Source of the DNA: RQOF01 sp964461135
GTDB lineage: Bacteria > Calditrichota > Calditrichia > RBG-13-44-9
Assembly (NCBI GenBank): GCA_964461135.1
Contig: CAYWTB010000057.1
Span: 1 to 28,844, forward strand
Reading direction: 5' to 3'
DNA length: 28,844 nucleotides
Every line of letters begins with the position of its first letter. Position 1 is the first letter of the stretch. Both the position numbers and the translations under genes were made by a program. Of the stretch, positions 1 to 8,400 are shown piece by piece. The notes below the pieces were generated by a model. The model did not search any database and was not told the DNA's origin. It was given only the letters and a program-made list of their open reading frames with translations.

Positions 1-113
1 GTTGTGCTAGAGTTTCTATCATTAAAAAGTGTAAACGATGTTATGCTATGTGACACTTAATCCTTAATCCTTCATCTTTAATCTTATCCTATACTCCCAT
101 TATTGAAAAGGGC

Positions 114-143
114 TTGACAAAACTTTACCAATAACTGTATATT
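114..143 (+). promoter_or_regulatory. Sigma-70-like promoter for the HNH endonuclease gene
   Basis: A perfect -35 box TTGACA lies at 114-119 and a -10 box TATATT at 138-143, separated by 18 bases, with TG directly before the -10. The predicted transcript would begin near 150 and carry a leader of about 35 bases before the ATG at 184. The match to the housekeeping consensus is the best in the window. Activity is inferred from sequence only. Confidence 0.6.
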
Positions 144-183
144 TTCCAGACTTGTGCAGTAATAATAAATTCAGGTTTTCAGC

Positions 184-696
184 ATGTCTTACATTAGTCA
201 GGTAGTCTTGTTGCTTAATCAGAATTATGAACCGCTGAGCGTCTGTAACGTCAAGCGGGCGGTTGTTCTGATTTTCCTGGGAAAAGCGGAAATGGTGGAA
301 AAGAATTCCGGCATCCTGCATTCCATCAGTTATCAGATGCCCATCCCCAGTGTTATCCGGCTTTCCCGGCAAATAAGAGTTCCCCATAAACGAATTCTGC
401 TGAACCGTAAAAATTTGCTGATACGGGACAATTACACCTGCCAGTATTGCGGCAAGAAAATGCAGCCTTTGACCATAGATCACGTGGTTCCCAGGCATTT
501 CGGCGGCCGGGACAGCTGGGAGAACCTGGTTGTGGCCTGTCAGCTGTGCAATCACAAAAAAGGAAACCGCACTCCAGAACAAGCGGGTATGCAATTGATA
601 CAGAAACCCAGAAAACCTCACTATTTCTTCTATTTATACAAGATCATCGGGGTAAAAGAAGATCACTGGAAACCCTATCTTTTTTTGAAAGATTGA
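184..696 (+). CDS. HNH endonuclease family protein
   Basis: This is a 170-aa protein of the HNH nuclease superfamily, which cuts DNA with a beta-beta-alpha metal site. The C-terminal half carries the full signature: a CxxC zinc pair at Cys86/Cys89 (CQYCGKK), the IDH catalytic motif with His100, then HFGG, Asn114, and a second zinc pair Cys119/Cys122 followed by NHKKGNRTP. The N-terminal part (about residues 5-60, starting VVLLLNQNYEPLSV) matches the form seen in stand-alone chromosomal HNH proteins of many bacteria, where it is not linked to a phage or restriction system. The gene is complete and has its own promoter. No methylase, phage or toxin partner is adjacent, so restriction activity is unlikely. 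The biological role is unknown; the family assignment is firm. Confidence 0.88.
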   Translation: MSYISQVVLLLNQNYEPLSVCNVKRAVVLIFLGKAEMVEKNSGILHSISYQMPIPSVIRLSRQIRVPHKRILLNRKNLLIRDNYTCQYCGKKMQPLTIDHVVPRHFGGRDSWENLVVACQLCNHKKGNRTPEQAGMQLIQKPRKPHYFFYLYKIIGVKEDHWKPYLFLKD

Positions 697-917
697 CCCG
701 TCATCCCCGTGTGTCCGGAAGGTTGCCTTATTTATCATATAACAATTTTCCGGGAAGCCGTGTTTCCATCTGTCAAAATCGAATTTTTCAACCAGCGGAA
801 TCGAAGGTGGGAAAACGGATGCTGATAAAAGCTACCGTGAAATGAAATGGTGCTTTTTAATGTGCCTGTTTAGTTTTAAATTTAATGGTTAATGCAGAAA
901 AACCAGCGGGAACAGAG

Positions 918-1919
918 ATGCAAAAGGTAAAAAATAGGAGAGTCCTCAGCGGGATACAGTCGTCAGGAGAATTGCACATCGGCAATTATTTCGGTGCCAT
1001 AAGGCAGCATATTGATTTTCAGAAGGAGAATGAATGCTTCTATTTTGTGGCCAATCTCCACGCCATGACCACGATTCAGGACAAGAAGCGCCTGGAACGC
1101 GGTACACTGCAGGTGGCAATAGACTACCTGGCGCTGGGTCTGGATCCTGATAAAGCCACACTTTTTATTCAGAGTGATATACCGGAAGTTACTGAACTTG
1201 CCTGGATACTGTCCACCGTTACCCCCCTGGGTTTGTTGGAGAGAGCCCATTCTTATAAAGATAAAATTTCCAGGGGTATTTCTCCCAACCATGGATTGTT
1301 TGCTTACCCGGTCCTGATGGCAGCCGATATCCTGATCTATGATTCACAGATTGTACCGGTTGGAAAAGATCAGAAACAGCACGTAGAGATGACTCGGGAT
1401 ATGGCACTGAAATTAAATAATATTTATGGGGAGACGCTGACAATTCCCGAGGAGTTTATCATGCCGGAAGTAGCGGTAGTTCCGGGCATTGATGGTCAGA
1501 AGATGAGCAAAAGTTATGGAAACACCATTGATATCTTCTCGGATTATAAAACATTAAAGCAGAAAATCATGAGTATTGTGACCGATTCTACTTCGCTGGA
1601 AGCCCCCAAGAAACCGGATAAAAATACTATTTATTTGCTCTATAAATTATTCGCAGATCCCGATGAAAAAACGGCCATGAGGGAAAAATTCCTGGCCGGG
1701 GGTTATGGATACGGTCATGCCAAAAAGGAGCTACTTGAAAAAATCTCCGTCTATTTTCAACCGGCCCGTGAAAGGCGGCAGAGGCTGTTAAATGAGAAAG
1801 ACTATGTTGCTGATGTTTTAAGAAAAGGGGCTCATAGTGCCCGCGAAAAGGCAGAACAGGTGATGTCCCGGGTCCGGCATAATTGTGGTTTGCTTAAATA
1901 CGGGGCAATTTCAAAATAG
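918..1919 (+). CDS. trpS: Tryptophanyl-tRNA synthetase
   Basis: This class I aminoacyl-tRNA synthetase charges tRNA-Trp with tryptophan using ATP in the cytoplasm. The start at 918 gives a 333-aa protein, the usual TrpS length, whose N-terminus (MQKVKNRRVLSGIQ) matches the family. An in-frame ATG at 885 would add 11 residues unlike the family and lacks a ribosome binding site. Both class I signatures are visible: HIGN at residues 20-23 inside GELHIGNYFG, and KMSKS at 195-199 inside GQKMSKSYGN. Conserved stretches such as FANLHA-like FVANLHAMT and YPVLMAADIL are intact. The 220 bases between the HNH gene and trpS hold no gene or clear terminator. The gene precedes scpA in the same direction with a gap of about 30 bases, so co-transcription is likely. 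Confidence 0.96.
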   Translation: MQKVKNRRVLSGIQSSGELHIGNYFGAIRQHIDFQKENECFYFVANLHAMTTIQDKKRLERGTLQVAIDYLALGLDPDKATLFIQSDIPEVTELAWILSTVTPLGLLERAHSYKDKISRGISPNHGLFAYPVLMAADILIYDSQIVPVGKDQKQHVEMTRDMALKLNNIYGETLTIPEEFIMPEVAVVPGIDGQKMSKSYGNTIDIFSDYKTLKQKIMSIVTDSTSLEAPKKPDKNTIYLLYKLFADPDEKTAMREKFLAGGYGYGHAKKELLEKISVYFQPARERRQRLLNEKDYVADVLRKGAHSAREKAEQVMSRVRHNCGLLKYGAISK

Positions 1920-1951
1920 TGCATAAATCATAACTCGCGGTTGATTATCAG

Positions 1952-2749
1952 ATGGTATATAAAATTAAATTGCCTGTTTTTGAGGGACCTTTCGATCTGC
2001 TTCTTTTCCTGATTAAAAAGAGTGAGGTGAATATCTCTGATATTCCTATTGCAGATATAACCCGGCAGTATCTGGAATATCTTGAACTGATGCAGATGCT
2101 GGACCTGGATGTGGCCGGTGAGTTTATCGAAATGGTGGCCACCCTGATGCTCATTAAAGTTCGCATGCTGTTGCCCCGTCCGGAATCAGCAGAAGATGAG
2201 GAAATGACTGATCCCCGGGCTCAACTGGTCGCCCAGCTGCTGGAATACAGACAGTTTAAGGATGTATCATTTTCACTGGGAGAACTGGAAACTGACATGC
2301 GAAAGTATTTTTCCCGGGCAATCCCCAAACAGGTACTCCACGATAGTATTCAGGAAGAAGACCGTGAGCTTGAAGATGCATCCCTTTTTGATCTGCTGAC
2401 TGCTTTTAAACAGGTTCTGGATAACTTGCCCAAGGTAACCGTGCATCAGGTTAATGTGATGAAAATAACCCTGGAGGATCAGGTCAAATTCATTTTCAAT
2501 AGCTTCAAAGGCAAGCCTTATATGTTATTCCGGGAAATGTGCAAACCTTTGGAAGCAAAAATGGAACTCATTGTAACCTTTATGGCGATGCTGGATTTAA
2601 TTCGTTTTCAGTTTATTGTTGCCAAGCAGTCAGAAGCTTTTGGTGAAATCCGACTGGTTTCGCTGCAGGATCTGGATATGAACGATTATCTGAAGTTACG
2701 CGATAAAGAAATGATCACGGAACAAGCCTCGCCGGAGGTATCTCAATAA
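1952..2749 (+). CDS. scpA: Segregation and condensation protein A (kleisin)
   Basis: This 265-aa protein is the kleisin subunit that bridges the heads of the SMC dimer in the bacterial condensin complex. The N-terminal signature FEGPFDLLLFLIKKSEVNI is the most conserved block of the family and binds the SMC neck. The middle is acidic and linker-like (PRPESAEDEEMTDP), as usual. The C-terminal winged-helix region contains VTFMAMLDLIRFQFIVAKQ, the part that contacts the SMC head. Length is normal. The gene is 32 bases after trpS and is separated from scpB by 208 non-coding bases, which is longer than the tight or overlapping arrangement often seen for this pair. No smc gene lies in the window. 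The assignment is secure. Confidence 0.94.
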   Translation: MVYKIKLPVFEGPFDLLLFLIKKSEVNISDIPIADITRQYLEYLELMQMLDLDVAGEFIEMVATLMLIKVRMLLPRPESAEDEEMTDPRAQLVAQLLEYRQFKDVSFSLGELETDMRKYFSRAIPKQVLHDSIQEEDRELEDASLFDLLTAFKQVLDNLPKVTVHQVNVMKITLEDQVKFIFNSFKGKPYMLFREMCKPLEAKMELIVTFMAMLDLIRFQFIVAKQSEAFGEIRLVSLQDLDMNDYLKLRDKEMITEQASPEVSQ

Positions 2750-2865
2750 TGATACAGAATTGCTGCAGAACCTGACACCAATGGGTGGCGGAAGTCGCGG
2801 CGAACATAATTGGTCAGAGAAATTGAAATCTGTTACAGGTATGAAGGGATGGAGATACACCTGTG

Positions 2866-2888
2866 CCGGAAAAATTGTTTTTTTCCGG
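2866..2888 (+). other. Hairpin between scpA and scpB
   Basis: An 8-bp perfect inverted repeat, CCGGAAAA at 2866-2873 and TTTTCCGG at 2881-2888, has a 7-base loop. Just upstream a second small inverted pair, ACAGGT at 2835-2840 and ACCTGT at 2859-2864, could form its own stem. No T-run follows the main stem, so it is not a standard intrinsic terminator. It could be an RNA structure in the scpA-scpB leader or a decayed element. Confidence 0.35.
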
Positions 2889-2957
2889 AACACCTGCATC
2901 GACAGTCGGTTATATCAATTATTTCACCTTTAGTTATACCCTTAAACTGAAAATTGT

Positions 2958-3677
2958 ATGAAAAACTCCAGTGATCCGGATAATAATAATCCCAATAGTA
3001 TAAAGTTACCGCTGCCGGAAGACAAAATGGTCTATGTAAATATTCTGGAAGCCCTGTTATTTACCAGCGATACGCCCATGACGGCCAACAAAATCAGGGA
3101 TATTATTTCAGCTCTGACACCCAGGGAAATCAGTCTGGCGGTCACTTATCTCAATGAACAATATCGATCGACCGGCCGATCTTTTGAAGTCCGGGAAATT
3201 GCCGGAGGATACCAGCTGTTTACCCTTCCCGAATATTCGGCCTATGTGGAGGCCCTGCACCGGAACCGGCAGAAGAACCGGCTTACCCAGAAAGCCCTGG
3301 AAACACTGGCTATAATTGCCTATAAACAACCGGTGACCAAACATGAGATAGAGGAGATACGCGGGGTAAATGCCGATGGCGTACTCAAAACCCTGTTATC
3401 GCGAAATCTTACCACCATTTCCGGCCGTGCGAAGGCTCCGGGAAATCCGTTTCTTTATATTACCACGAAAAAGTTTCTTGAATATTTCGGATTGAAATCG
3501 CTGGACGATCTGCCCAGACTGAAAGAAATTGATGAAATTATAGATGTCGAGGATGAACGATTTCCTCATCACGAGACATTACTGAGAGAAATTGATTTGA
3601 ATGCGTTGGGCCTGCGTTCCGACAATGATAAGAATTCCAGCCATGAAAATTCAGATGGAAAATCAGAAGAGAATTAG
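2958..3677 (+). CDS. scpB: Segregation and condensation protein B
   Basis: This 239-aa protein is the second accessory subunit of SMC-ScpAB condensin and dimerises to bind the kleisin ScpA. It shows the tandem winged-helix layout of the family. The first domain starts at about residue 25 (VNILEALLFTSDTPM). The second contains the very conserved block LETLAIIAYKQPVTKHEIE followed by EIRGVNADGVLKTLL, and ends with GRAKAPGNPFLYITTKKF and FLEYFGLKSLDDLP. The last 40 residues are acidic and disordered-looking. The extreme 3' end overlaps the start of the pseudouridine synthase gene in another frame, which suggests coupled translation. The assignment is secure. Confidence 0.94.
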   Translation: MKNSSDPDNNNPNSIKLPLPEDKMVYVNILEALLFTSDTPMTANKIRDIISALTPREISLAVTYLNEQYRSTGRSFEVREIAGGYQLFTLPEYSAYVEALHRNRQKNRLTQKALETLAIIAYKQPVTKHEIEEIRGVNADGVLKTLLSRNLTTISGRAKAPGNPFLYITTKKFLEYFGLKSLDDLPRLKEIDEIIDVEDERFPHHETLLREIDLNALGLRSDNDKNSSHENSDGKSEEN

Positions 3678-4425
3678 ATTGAACCGCTATCTGGCCTTGT
3701 GTGGTCTGGGTTCCCGCCGCAAGTGCGATGACCTGATTGCTGCCGGTGCCATCCGGGTGAATGGTCAGCTGGTTACGGAAATGGGTATCCGCATTGATGC
3801 GAAACACGACGTCATTGAATATTACAACCAGCGGGTGCAGCCCATTGACCGACATGTCTATATCCTCTTAAACAAACCTTTGCGAACCGTTACCACCGCC
3901 AGCGATGAGAAACACCGTAAAACCGTTCTGGATGTGATTGGTATTGAAGACCGGATTTTCCCGGTGGGCCGGCTGGATTTTGATACCACCGGTGCCCTGC
4001 TGCTCACCACTGACGGAAAACTCTCCTATCTGCTGGCACATCCCCGCTTCCAGGTGACTAAAATTTACCGGGCATTGCTGGATAAACGCATCCGGCCTGT
4101 GGATCTGCACCATATCCGCAAGGGAATGACGCTGAATGGCTGGCAAACGGCCCCCTGTAAGATAGAAGAGATCCGGATCATAGACAATTCCAGTTTTCTG
4201 GAAATTGAACTGCACGAGGGAAGGAACCGGCAGATACGGCGGATGTTTGATGAACTCGGTTACCTGGTTATTAAACTGCACCGGATTGAATTTGCCGGTT
4301 TACGCGTGAATGATATGAAAACCGGGGAGTGGCGGAAACTATCGGCGGAAGAAATTAGTCATATTAAGTCGCTGGCTGAATCTCATAAAAAAGATGTCTA
4401 TGGCGAGGAAAATGAGCAGGAATAA
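3643..4425 (+). CDS. rluB: 23S rRNA pseudouridine synthase, RluB/RsuA family
   Basis: The enzyme isomerises a specific uridine in rRNA to pseudouridine. An S4 RNA-binding domain fills roughly the first 55 residues (RLNRYLALCGLGSRR, then IRVNGQLV). The catalytic block VGRLDFDTTGALLLTTDG contains the catalytic Asp at codon 3976-3978. The C-terminal EGRNRQIRRMFDELGY is typical of the RsuA/RluB/E/F branch. The open frame extends back to 3601, but those residues come from the scpB end in another frame. ATG 3643 (260 aa) or ATG 3655 (256 aa) begins just before the S4 domain and overlaps scpB by 23-35 bases. Neither has a convincing ribosome binding site, consistent with translational coupling. RluB rather than RsuA is favoured by the conserved scpA-scpB-rluB neighbourhood; the exact target uridine is inferred. 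Confidence 0.9.
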   Translation: MKIQMENQKRIRLNRYLALCGLGSRRKCDDLIAAGAIRVNGQLVTEMGIRIDAKHDVIEYYNQRVQPIDRHVYILLNKPLRTVTTASDEKHRKTVLDVIGIEDRIFPVGRLDFDTTGALLLTTDGKLSYLLAHPRFQVTKIYRALLDKRIRPVDLHHIRKGMTLNGWQTAPCKIEEIRIIDNSSFLEIELHEGRNRQIRRMFDELGYLVIKLHRIEFAGLRVNDMKTGEWRKLSAEEISHIKSLAESHKKDVYGEENEQE

Positions 4426-5095
4426 GAAAATAATCATTGCTATAGATGGTCCTGCAGCCAGCGGAAAGAGCACCACCGCCCGCGAGGTGGCCGGGCGCCT
4501 GGGATATACCTATATTGACTCCGGAGCCATGTACCGGGCAGTAACATTGAGAGCCCTGCGGGAAAATATTGCGGCGGATGATGATGAGAAAATAACGGCT
4601 CTGGCTAGGAAAATTCAATTGAAATTCAAGAAAAACAGTTCAAAAACGATTATTTATATGGACGGAGAGGATGTATCGGATAAAATTCGTACACCTCAGA
4701 TCGATCAGAATATCAGTCCGGTAGCCGCCAATCCACGGATCCGCAGCATCATGGTTGAAAAGCAGAGGGAAATAGGAAGGCATGGCGGAGTGGTAATGGA
4801 CGGGCGTGATATCGGGACGGTAGTATTCCCGACGGCGGACTTAAAAATATTCATGAAAGCCAGTGTAAAAGAAAGAGCACTAAGACGTTTAAAAGAGTTG
4901 GAACAAAAGGGCCTTAATATGGATTTCAATAAGGTAGTGGCTGATATTAAATATCGTGATCAGCAGGACATTTCAAGAAATTTTGGCCCGTTAAAAAAAG
5001 CGGATGATGCCATCGAAATAGATACCACACAATTGACTGTGGAAGAACAGATTGAGAAGATCATGACCCTGGCCGGGCAAATAATTGATTGTTGA
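4412..5095 (+). CDS. cmk: Cytidylate kinase
   Basis: Cytidylate kinase phosphorylates CMP and dCMP to the diphosphates with ATP, feeding nucleotide and lipid-precursor synthesis. The P-loop is near the N-terminus (DGPAASGKST). The CMP-binding block DSGAMYRAVTLRAL and the lid motif DGRDIGTVVFP follow in family order, and the protein ends at the usual length of about 227 aa. Three in-frame ATGs are possible (4394, 4400, 4412). The last gives the most family-like N-terminus, MSRNKKIIIAIDGP, and has GAGG three bases upstream. All three overlap the 3' end of rluB, so the two are probably translated together. The usual partner genes downstream in many genomes (ispH, rpsA) are absent, and sprA follows after a 320-base gap. 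Confidence 0.94.
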   Translation: MSRNKKIIIAIDGPAASGKSTTAREVAGRLGYTYIDSGAMYRAVTLRALRENIAADDDEKITALARKIQLKFKKNSSKTIIYMDGEDVSDKIRTPQIDQNISPVAANPRIRSIMVEKQREIGRHGGVVMDGRDIGTVVFPTADLKIFMKASVKERALRRLKELEQKGLNMDFNKVVADIKYRDQQDISRNFGPLKKADDAIEIDTTQLTVEEQIEKIMTLAGQIIDC

Positions 5096-5418
5096 ACTGA
5101 TGATCCGGACAGCATAATTCATGAACACCATTATTAGAAGACCGGAATGATGTAAAAACAGATACGGGGCAGGAATCCGGACGTGTTCCGGATATGAAGA
5201 TTTAAATCTGTGTTAAAAATAAAATTCTGAATTTTTTCACTGCAAGGGCCTGGTACTGAAACTGATGAATAAAACAAGCAAAATACAGGACCCTGACTGA
5301 TAAATCCCTTGATTGAAATTAATTATCTCTATATATTTTTCAAAATTAATCGGAGGTGCCCTAGGGATCGTTTGATACCAGCAAAAATTCATTAGTTTCT
5401 GCGGGAAAAGGATTGTCT
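5096..5418. other. Intergenic region cmk-sprA
   Basis: No gene is supported here. The interval holds a 7-bp perfect hairpin, ATCCGGA at 5175-5181 and TCCGGAT at 5187-5193, with a 5-base loop. A 12-base palindrome AGATTTAAATCT sits at 5198-5209, and a candidate promoter lies at 5309-5337. The hairpin lacks a T-run but sits where the housekeeping operon should end. A Shine-Dalgarno-like GGAGGTG at about 5351-5357 has no start codon that opens a useful frame. Confidence 0.5.
5309..5337 (+). promoter_or_regulatory. Candidate sigma-70-like promoter for sprA
   Basis: A -35-like TTGATT at 5309-5314 and a -10-like TATATT at 5332-5337 are separated by exactly 17 bases in an AT-rich stretch. A start of transcription near 5344 would give a leader of about 75 bases before the sprA start. 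This is inferred from sequence alone, but it would separate sprA from the upstream housekeeping operon. Confidence 0.45.
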
Positions 5419-8400
5419 TTGAATTTGAAGTTTTCACGTTTGCACCTTCTGCTAATTGGGACATTCATACAGGGCATCTTTCTGAGTGTCCTAGCAATTG
5501 GTCTTAAACCCCCCGAACAACCCAAGGGTGTGGTTCCTTTGTTTCCCAGGGAATATCCCGGGTTATCACGATATTTTTCCGATTCAACCCTTTTTAAAGT
5601 TCAACTGAGTCGTTTTAAAAGGGAAGTAGTCCTGGACACTGCCCGGCAGACTTTCCGGATCAGAGATCTGCTGGATAACAAGGATTATGAATTACCCGCC
5701 GTAGTGGATCTGGATTATTATTCCCATGAAAAAGTCAGCTTTGATGATCGCGAAACCTGGAACAAAACAGTTCTGAAAAACCTGGGCAAAGAGAGCACGT
5801 CTTCGGTTGGGGGAATTGAGCTGAACATCCCGGTGAAAATAAAGAGCAAGGCGTTTAAGCGAATTTTCGGTGGAGATCGGGTTGGGTTACGGGTTACAGG
5901 CAATATCTCCTTTGAACTGGCTGGGCGTTCGGAGAGCCGGGAAGGATCTGCTGTGTCGTCGTATGAGCAGCGGGGAAATTTCAGCCCCCGTTTTAAACAG
6001 ACCCAGCAATTTCAGGTGGAGGGAAAAGTTGGGGATAAGGTTAGTGTAAAAGTTGATCAGAACAGTGAAGCTACCTTCGATTTTGAAAATACCCTTCGTT
6101 TAACTTATACCGGCGACGAGGATGAAATAATTCAAAGCATTGAAGCAGGAAATGTTTCACTTTCCCTGCCCAGTACAAATTATGTTTCTGCCAGTTCCAA
6201 GAGCCAGGGATTATTCGGTTTAAAAACCGCCATGCAAGTAGGTAACCTCAGCTTTACCGGGATTGCCAGCTTGCAGCGGGGTGAAAAATCCAAACTCACC
6301 AAAACCGGAGGTGCTGCCGAGAATACCTTCCGAATTAAAGATATCGAGTATGTCAGGGAACGGTTCTTCTTTGTGGATGATTATTATGCGGATGAATATG
6401 AGCGTGCCTACAAACCCGAAACCATGACCTGGATTATGAAAGATACAGGCATGAGGATAAAACAATTGGATGTATGGGTGAGCGCTAATCCCAACCGACC
6501 ACTAACCCGGGAGGGCTTGGCGGTTCTGGATCCTGATTCAGTCGATCCCGGTGAAATCGATTCGCTGCAGGTTATCAGTGGCGAGCAGGAAAGGGGATAT
6601 TTTCGTCTTCTGGATGAGTCGGAATATGCCTATGATGAATATCGGGGCTATTTCTGGCTCAATCAGACCGTTATGGATAACGATGTAGTGGCTGTTTCGT
6701 ATGTTACCGATAACGGCATCCAGAAAGGCCAGCTTTTCAATGATGTGACTGACACGTCTGCCGTTGTTCTCCTGAAACTGGTCCGTGCCCAGGGATCCAA
6801 TTCCAATTATCCCACCTGGAAACTCACCATGCGCAATGTATACAACCTGGGTGCCTCAGGGATATCCCAGGATGGGTTTGATGTTAACATCCTGTATACC
6901 AAGACCGGCCAGGACGTGGATGTGCAGCCGGTGGGAGATCCCAAACCGTTTATCTACCTGATGGGTCTGGACCGGCTGGACCAGCAGGGCAGTCCCGTGG
7001 TGGGGGGGGATAAACAGATTGACGTTCGCAATGGCAACATCTTCAATCTGGCTGACGGGTATCTTATTTTTCCGTCCACCATCCCGTTTGCTCCGCCCGT
7101 GGACAGCAATTTTCCCATCGATACTTCCCTCTATGTAAACATCTATAACACCAAAGACCGGTCTATTGAACTGGACCAATCGAAATTTACTCTTGAAGTT
7201 ACCACCAGTTCGGTATCGTCCAATTTTAATCTGGGTTTTAACATTCTGGAAGGTTCGGAAATTGTGAAACTGAATGGACGAGAACTGCAGAAGGATAAAG
7301 ATTATACCATTGATTATTTCGGCGGTACCTTGCAGATTCTGGCTCCCGAGGCACGGCGCGCGGATGCAAATGTGGAAATTGAGTACGAACGCGGCAGCCT
7401 GTTTCAGCTGGATAAGAAAACGCTGCTGGGCGGACGGACGGAATATTCTTTCGGAGACCGCGGTTTCATTGGCTTAACCGGCCTCTATTTAAGCAAGTCC
7501 ACCCTGGATCAACGCATCCGGCTGGGACAAGAACCGGTACGCAACTTCATCTGGGACTTAAATACCTCCCTGAATTTTCAACCGAACTTTATTACCAAAT
7601 TCCTGGATCTCCTGCCGGTGGTGGAGACCTCGGCAGAATCCAAGCTGCGGGTAGAGGCCGAATATGCTGAAGTCAATCCCAATCCCAATACCTTTAACGA
7701 GAAAGACCTGGGAGAAAATTCCGGGGTGGCTTATATAGATGATTTTGAGGGCAGTCAGCGAATCACCCCGCTGGGAATCACGTACCGGGCATGGTCCGGG
7801 GCCTCCGTTCCGGAACGGTTCCGTATCCTTCGCCTGGGTGTAGACTTTACAGTAAACCCCGGTGATGCCGAAGCCATGTATGCCATGGATAATAATCATC
7901 TGCACATGTTCTGGTATAATCCGTATAACCAGGTACCCATCAAGGATATCTGGCCCAACAAAGATGTGAATGCCCAGACCGGAACCACCACCAATGTGCT
8001 GGTTCTGGAATGGAAAAACGACTCCATCCCGGACAGCCTGGCCTGGGCCGGAATCATGCGCAGTACCGTAAACTTCCCGGATCAGAAGAAAACCAAATTT
8101 ATCGAATTGTGGATCAAGGGAACGATTGGCCAGGTGAATATTGACATCGGAAAGATCAGTGAAGATTATTACATCAGAAGAGGAACCTCTGCTGCACAGA
8201 ATCGTCCTTCACTGGGAAATCTGAATACCGAGGACAGGAATCTGAATGGTTTGCTGGATCAGGATGAGGATGTGGGCCTGGACGGCATCCCGGCCAGCCA
8301 GCCCAATGCCGATCCGTACGATATATGGGCAGCACCCCAGAACAGCAACCCCCCTTTCTCTCAGATAGATGGTACGGAAGGAAATGGTGAAGCCCAGGGA

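Noticed and set aside
59..95. Short TCCTTAA/TCCTTCA/TCTTTAA-like runs before the first promoter
   Set aside because: The units vary in length and sequence, so this is low-complexity AT-rich sequence rather than a defined repeat.
100..621. A 173-codon minus-strand frame at the window start
   Set aside because: It is antisense to the HNH endonuclease, which has all its metal ligands and a strong promoter.
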